Part shown: piece by piece, positions 5,328 to 8,164 of the stretch
Layout: each line of letters starts with the position of its first letter
Position numbering within the stretch: position 1 is the stretch's first letter
The notes under the pieces: model-generated
What the model saw: the letters and a program-made list of their open reading frames with translations, nothing else
Database searches by the model: none
What the model was told of the DNA's origin: nothing
Program-made: the position numbers and the translations under genes
DNA from: Treponema sp.
GTDB taxonomy: Bacteria; Spirochaetota; Spirochaetia; Treponematales; Breznakiellaceae
NCBI GenBank assembly: GCA_031275035.1
Contig: JAISPH010000132.1
Span: 1 to 8,164 of the forward strand
Length of the DNA: 8,164 bases
Direction: 5' to 3'

Positions 5328-6619
5328 GCGTTACCATACCTAAACGGATAAGCTCCGCCATTATCAATTCCCTCTCCGCCGGCGTGGTTCCCCGGATAGG
5401 CCTTGAGTACATCGCCGTAGGGCGGAAACGGGAAATTGAAACCATCCTGGGGGATCTTGAAAACCTCAGCCAGGGGGCGGGGGCTTTCCGTTTTATCGTG
5501 GGCCGTTACGGCAGCGGCAAAAGCTTCCTGCTCCAGGCGGTACGGAACTTTGCCATGGACCGGGATTTTGTGGTGGCCGATGCGGATCTTTCCCCGGAAA
5601 AACGGCTTACCGGATCAGGCCGGGCGGGGCTTGAAACCTACCGGGAACTGATGCAGCGGCTTTCCGCCAAACTGCGTCCCGACGGCGGCGCCCTGGAGGG
5701 GATGCTCCAGAAATGGATCAACTCCATCAGGCTGAAGATTATCGAGGAGGGAACCCCCGCGGAGGACGGCGGCTTTTCCTCCCTGATGGAGTGGAACATC
5801 TTTCAGACTATTTCCGGGATGGAAGCCTATACCCACGGCTTTGACTTTGCCTCGGCGGTGGCGGCCTACTACCGGGCCTTTATGGCGGGGGAGGACGCCG
5901 GAATCCGGGCCGCCCTCAAGTGGCTGCGGGGCGAATTTGCCACCAAGACCGAGGCAAAGGCCCTGCTCCCCGTGGGGGAGATCATCACCAACGACAACTG
6001 GTATGAGTACATCAAGCTCTTCGCCGCCTTCAGCGCGAAGATCGGCTACCGGGGGCTGCTCCTCTTTATTGACGAATGCGTAAATCTCTACAAGATCTCC
6101 AACCGCCAGTCCAGGGAGAATAACTATGAAAAGGTACTGGCCATGTTCAACGACGTGATGCAGGGCAAGGCCCCCTGGCTTGGCGTCTATATGGGGGGGA
6201 CTTCCCAGTTTGTGGACGACGAACGCCGGGGGCTCTTCAGCTACAGCGCCCTCAAGAGCCGTCTTGCGGACAGCCGTTTTGTCCGCGAGGGCTATGCGGA
6301 TTTTTCCGGCCCCATTCTGCGGCTGGCCCGGTTAAGCCATGAGGAAATTTACATACTCTTGGAACGGATAGCCCAGATCCACGCCCGGCATTTTGAATAC
6401 GAGCCCTTCCTGGAAAAAGAAGATCTAATCGCCTTTATGGAGATGATCTTCGCTTCCCCCGGGGCGGAGGAATTTGTTACCCCCCGGGAAATCACCAGGG
6501 ACTTTCTGGGGCTCCTCAATATTCTAAGGGACGATCCCGGTTTAGATTTTTACGATCTGCTCCGCCGCGGCGGCGAATCCTTTACCGGCCGGGATCGCTA
6601 CGCATCCTTCGAATTATGA
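5324..6619 (+). CDS. BrxD-like (DUF2791-type) P-loop ATPase
   Basis: This 431-residue protein has the N-terminal segment typical of BrxD/DUF2791 ATPases (IINSLSAGVVPRIGLEYIAVG, about 13-33). Walker A is GRYGSGKS at 60-67 and Walker B is LLLFIDE at 245-251, followed by CVNLYK. A strand ending GVYMGGTSQF (287-296) sits at the sensor position, and LKSRLADSRF (310-319) offers candidate arginine-finger residues. The C-terminal helices (about 330-431) are typical of the family. All catalytic residues look intact and the length is normal. In BREX type 2 and type 6 systems, BrxD is encoded beside an Lhr-like helicase, as here. The start codon overlaps the TerB gene and the stop overlaps the helicase start, both as ATGA, which implies translational coupling. 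Likely role: ATP-dependent loading or remodelling on DNA together with the helicase. Family call firm; the biological role is inferred. Confidence 0.9.
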   Translation: MSVTIPKRISSAIINSLSAGVVPRIGLEYIAVGRKREIETILGDLENLSQGAGAFRFIVGRYGSGKSFLLQAVRNFAMDRDFVVADADLSPEKRLTGSGRAGLETYRELMQRLSAKLRPDGGALEGMLQKWINSIRLKIIEEGTPAEDGGFSSLMEWNIFQTISGMEAYTHGFDFASAVAAYYRAFMAGEDAGIRAALKWLRGEFATKTEAKALLPVGEIITNDNWYEYIKLFAAFSAKIGYRGLLLFIDECVNLYKISNRQSRENNYEKVLAMFNDVMQGKAPWLGVYMGGTSQFVDDERRGLFSYSALKSRLADSRFVREGYADFSGPILRLARLSHEEIYILLERIAQIHARHFEYEPFLEKEDLIAFMEMIFASPGAEEFVTPREITRDFLGLLNILRDDPGLDFYDLLRRGGESFTGRDRYASFEL

Positions 6620-8164
6620 CCGCCTTTTCCCGCTTTGATCCGGTCGTCAGGGAATACATCTATGAGCGGCGCTGGAAGAGTATCCGTCCCATCCAGGAAG
6701 CCGCCGCCGCCGCAATATTCGGCGGCAGGGGCCACGTCCTTATCGCCGCGGGCACCGCATCGGGGAAGACCGAGGCGTGCTTCTTTCCGGTGATTACCCT
6801 GCTGCGGGAACGGGCCGCCGCAGTAAACGGGGAACGATCCCTGGCGGCGGCGGCTCCTCCGGGAAGCGCCGGGGAAACGGCGGCTTCCGTGGACGTTCTC
6901 TATATCGGCCCCCTCAAGGCGCTGATCAACGATCAGTTTCAGCGTCTTGAGGGCATCCTGGAACGGGCGGAGATTCCCCTTTGGCGCTGGCACGGAGACA
7001 TAAGCGGCGGCCGGAAGAACAGGCTCCTGGAAAACCCTTCGGGAATTCTGCAGATAACCCCCGAATCTTTGGAGGCCCTGCTCCTGCGGCGGCCCGAAAA
7101 GGCAAGGCCCCTCTTCCGCCGCCTGAGCTTTATCATTATCGATGAGGTCCACGCCTTTATGGGAAGCGACCGGGGCTTTCAGCTGCTCTGCCAGATAGGG
7201 CGGATTGGGGAGCTGGCGGACTGTTCCCCCCGGCGCATAGGACTTTCGGCAACCCTGGGAAATTACGAAGAGGCCCTCCGCTGGCTTGGCATGGGCGGCG
7301 CCGGAGAAAGCGTGCTGGTTCAGGGGGATGAGTCAACAACCCCGCCGCAAGCGGACGGGGCATGGACCCTTCGCAACAAATCAAAGAGGCGTATCAGTCT
7401 TCTGGTGGATTATTTTTACCGGTCCGCTCCGCAGGACGGGACGGACCGGGAGAACCAAAGGACGGCGGAAAACGCCGGGGAACCGGGAAAAGCCTATTAC
7501 CGGGAACTGTACCGTCAATGCCGCTTCGGCGGAGACGGACCGGAAAAGGGCAGAGGCCGGGGCAGCTGTATTATCTTTACCAACAGCCGGATTGAGGCGG
7601 AAGAAACCATAGCCCGGCTCCGGGAGGAGGCGGCCCGCTGCCGGGAAGGGGATGTCTTTCACGTCCACCATGGGAACATCTCCCGGATGCTCAGGATGGA
7701 GGCGGAACGGGATCTCCGGGAAGAAAATGAAGGCCGGGTGGCGGCGGCCACGGCAACCCTGGAACTGGGCATCGATCTGGGACGGCTGGACCGGATCATC
7801 CAGATAGGGCCTCCCCTTACGGTGGGGGGATTCGTACAGCGCCTGGGCCGTTCCGGAAGACGGAACGGCGTATCGGAGATGTACTTTACCGCCCTGGAAG
7901 AACCCCGCCGGGCCCGGAACCTTATCGGCGCCCTTCCCTGGGATCTGCTCAGAACCATCGCCGTGATACAGCTCTACCTGGAGGAAAAATGGATCGAGGG
8001 CGCCCCCCGGCGGCCTCTCCCCTTCAGCCTTCTCTGCCACCAGACCCTGAGTATCCTCGCCTCCCTGGGGGAACGGACGGCGGCAGAGCTCTCCGGCCTC
8101 ATCCTCTCCTTTCCCCCTTTCAGGAACATAAAGCCTGAGGATTTCGCGGAACTCCTCCGCAGCC
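6616..8164 (+). CDS. Lhr-like DEVH superfamily 2 helicase (3' end outside window)
   Basis: This frame opens at ATG 6616, overlapping the ATPase stop (ATGA), and stays open to the window edge: 516 codons, C-terminus missing. Ordered helicase motifs are visible: RPIQ (24-27); Walker A AAGTASGKTE (44-53); GPLKALINDQ (98-107); TPES (148-151); DEVH (176-179) within IIIDEVHAFMGSDRG; LSATLGN (210-216); SCIIFTNSR (317-325); HHGNISR (351-357); motif V ATLELGIDLGRLDRIIQIGPP region (380-400); motif VI QRLGRSGRR (408-416). The segment from about 440 on, including QTLSILASLGERTAAELSG, matches the winged-helix region that follows the RecA domains in Lhr-core helicases. DEVH and IDLGRLD are typical of that family. 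Ala/Gly-rich insertions lie at about 66-92 and 236-315. It should be an active ATP-dependent 3'-5' nucleic-acid translocase; the BREX relative is BrxHI. A C-terminal extension or DUF1998-type domain cannot be judged here. Confidence 0.92.
   Translation, partial: MTAFSRFDPVVREYIYERRWKSIRPIQEAAAAAIFGGRGHVLIAAGTASGKTEACFFPVITLLRERAAAVNGERSLAAAAPPGSAGETAASVDVLYIGPLKALINDQFQRLEGILERAEIPLWRWHGDISGGRKNRLLENPSGILQITPESLEALLLRRPEKARPLFRRLSFIIIDEVHAFMGSDRGFQLLCQIGRIGELADCSPRRIGLSATLGNYEEALRWLGMGGAGESVLVQGDESTTPPQADGAWTLRNKSKRRISLLVDYFYRSAPQDGTDRENQRTAENAGEPGKAYYRELYRQCRFGGDGPEKGRGRGSCIIFTNSRIEAEETIARLREEAARCREGDVFHVHHGNISRMLRMEAERDLREENEGRVAAATATLELGIDLGRLDRIIQIGPPLTVGGFVQRLGRSGRRNGVSEMYFTALEEPRRARNLIGALPWDLLRTIAVIQLYLEEKWIEGAPRRPLPFSLLCHQTLSILASLGERTAAELSGLILSFPPFRNIKPEDFAELLRS

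Noticed and set aside
7381..8040. Minus-strand frame of 219 codons opposite the helicase
   Set aside because: It is the shadow of a frame carrying complete helicase motifs on the plus strand.

Overview
The window looks like chromosomal DNA of a host-associated spirochete, most likely a termite-gut-type Treponema. This is an inference from protein style: lipoproteins with relaxed lipoboxes, a CsgG/LpoB-like lipoprotein domain, a GYF_2-tailed lipoprotein, and many short palindromes and repeats between genes. No rRNA, tRNA, IS transposase or CRISPR array was seen.

Layout. Positions 1-620 hold no convincing gene. They carry a perfect 20-bp palindrome nested inside a wider inverted repeat, then seven tandem copies of a 21-bp unit (199-345) with a diverged copy upstream in the same 21-bp phase. 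Next come two plus-strand lipoprotein genes: 821-1636 (lipoprotein with a C-terminal GYF_2 domain; an alternative upstream start at 635 has a better ribosome-binding site) and 1895-2677 (lipoprotein with a CsgG/LpoB-like C-terminal domain). The gaps after both lipoprotein genes contain related hairpin elements (1799-1826 and 2730-2756), each followed by a shared CGCTTAA tail.

From 2838 to the window end lies a tightly packed three-gene plus-strand operon with visibly higher GC: an 829-residue TerB_N/TerB_C protein, a 431-residue BrxD-like (DUF2791-type) P-loop ATPase, and an Lhr-like DEVH superfamily 2 helicase cut by the window edge. The genes overlap by ATGA at both junctions, so they are very probably co-translated and act together. 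The ATPase/helicase pair resembles the BrxD/BrxHI pair of type 2 BREX (Pgl-like) anti-phage systems. Here it is joined to a TerB-domain protein, and no methyltransferase, PglZ or kinase is visible. The first ~280 residues of the TerB protein look like a SNF2-type helicase lobe whose Walker A and DExx motifs have been lost, which suggests an ATPase-dead DNA-binding or scaffold subunit. This is the best candidate in the window for a poorly described DNA-processing or defence system.
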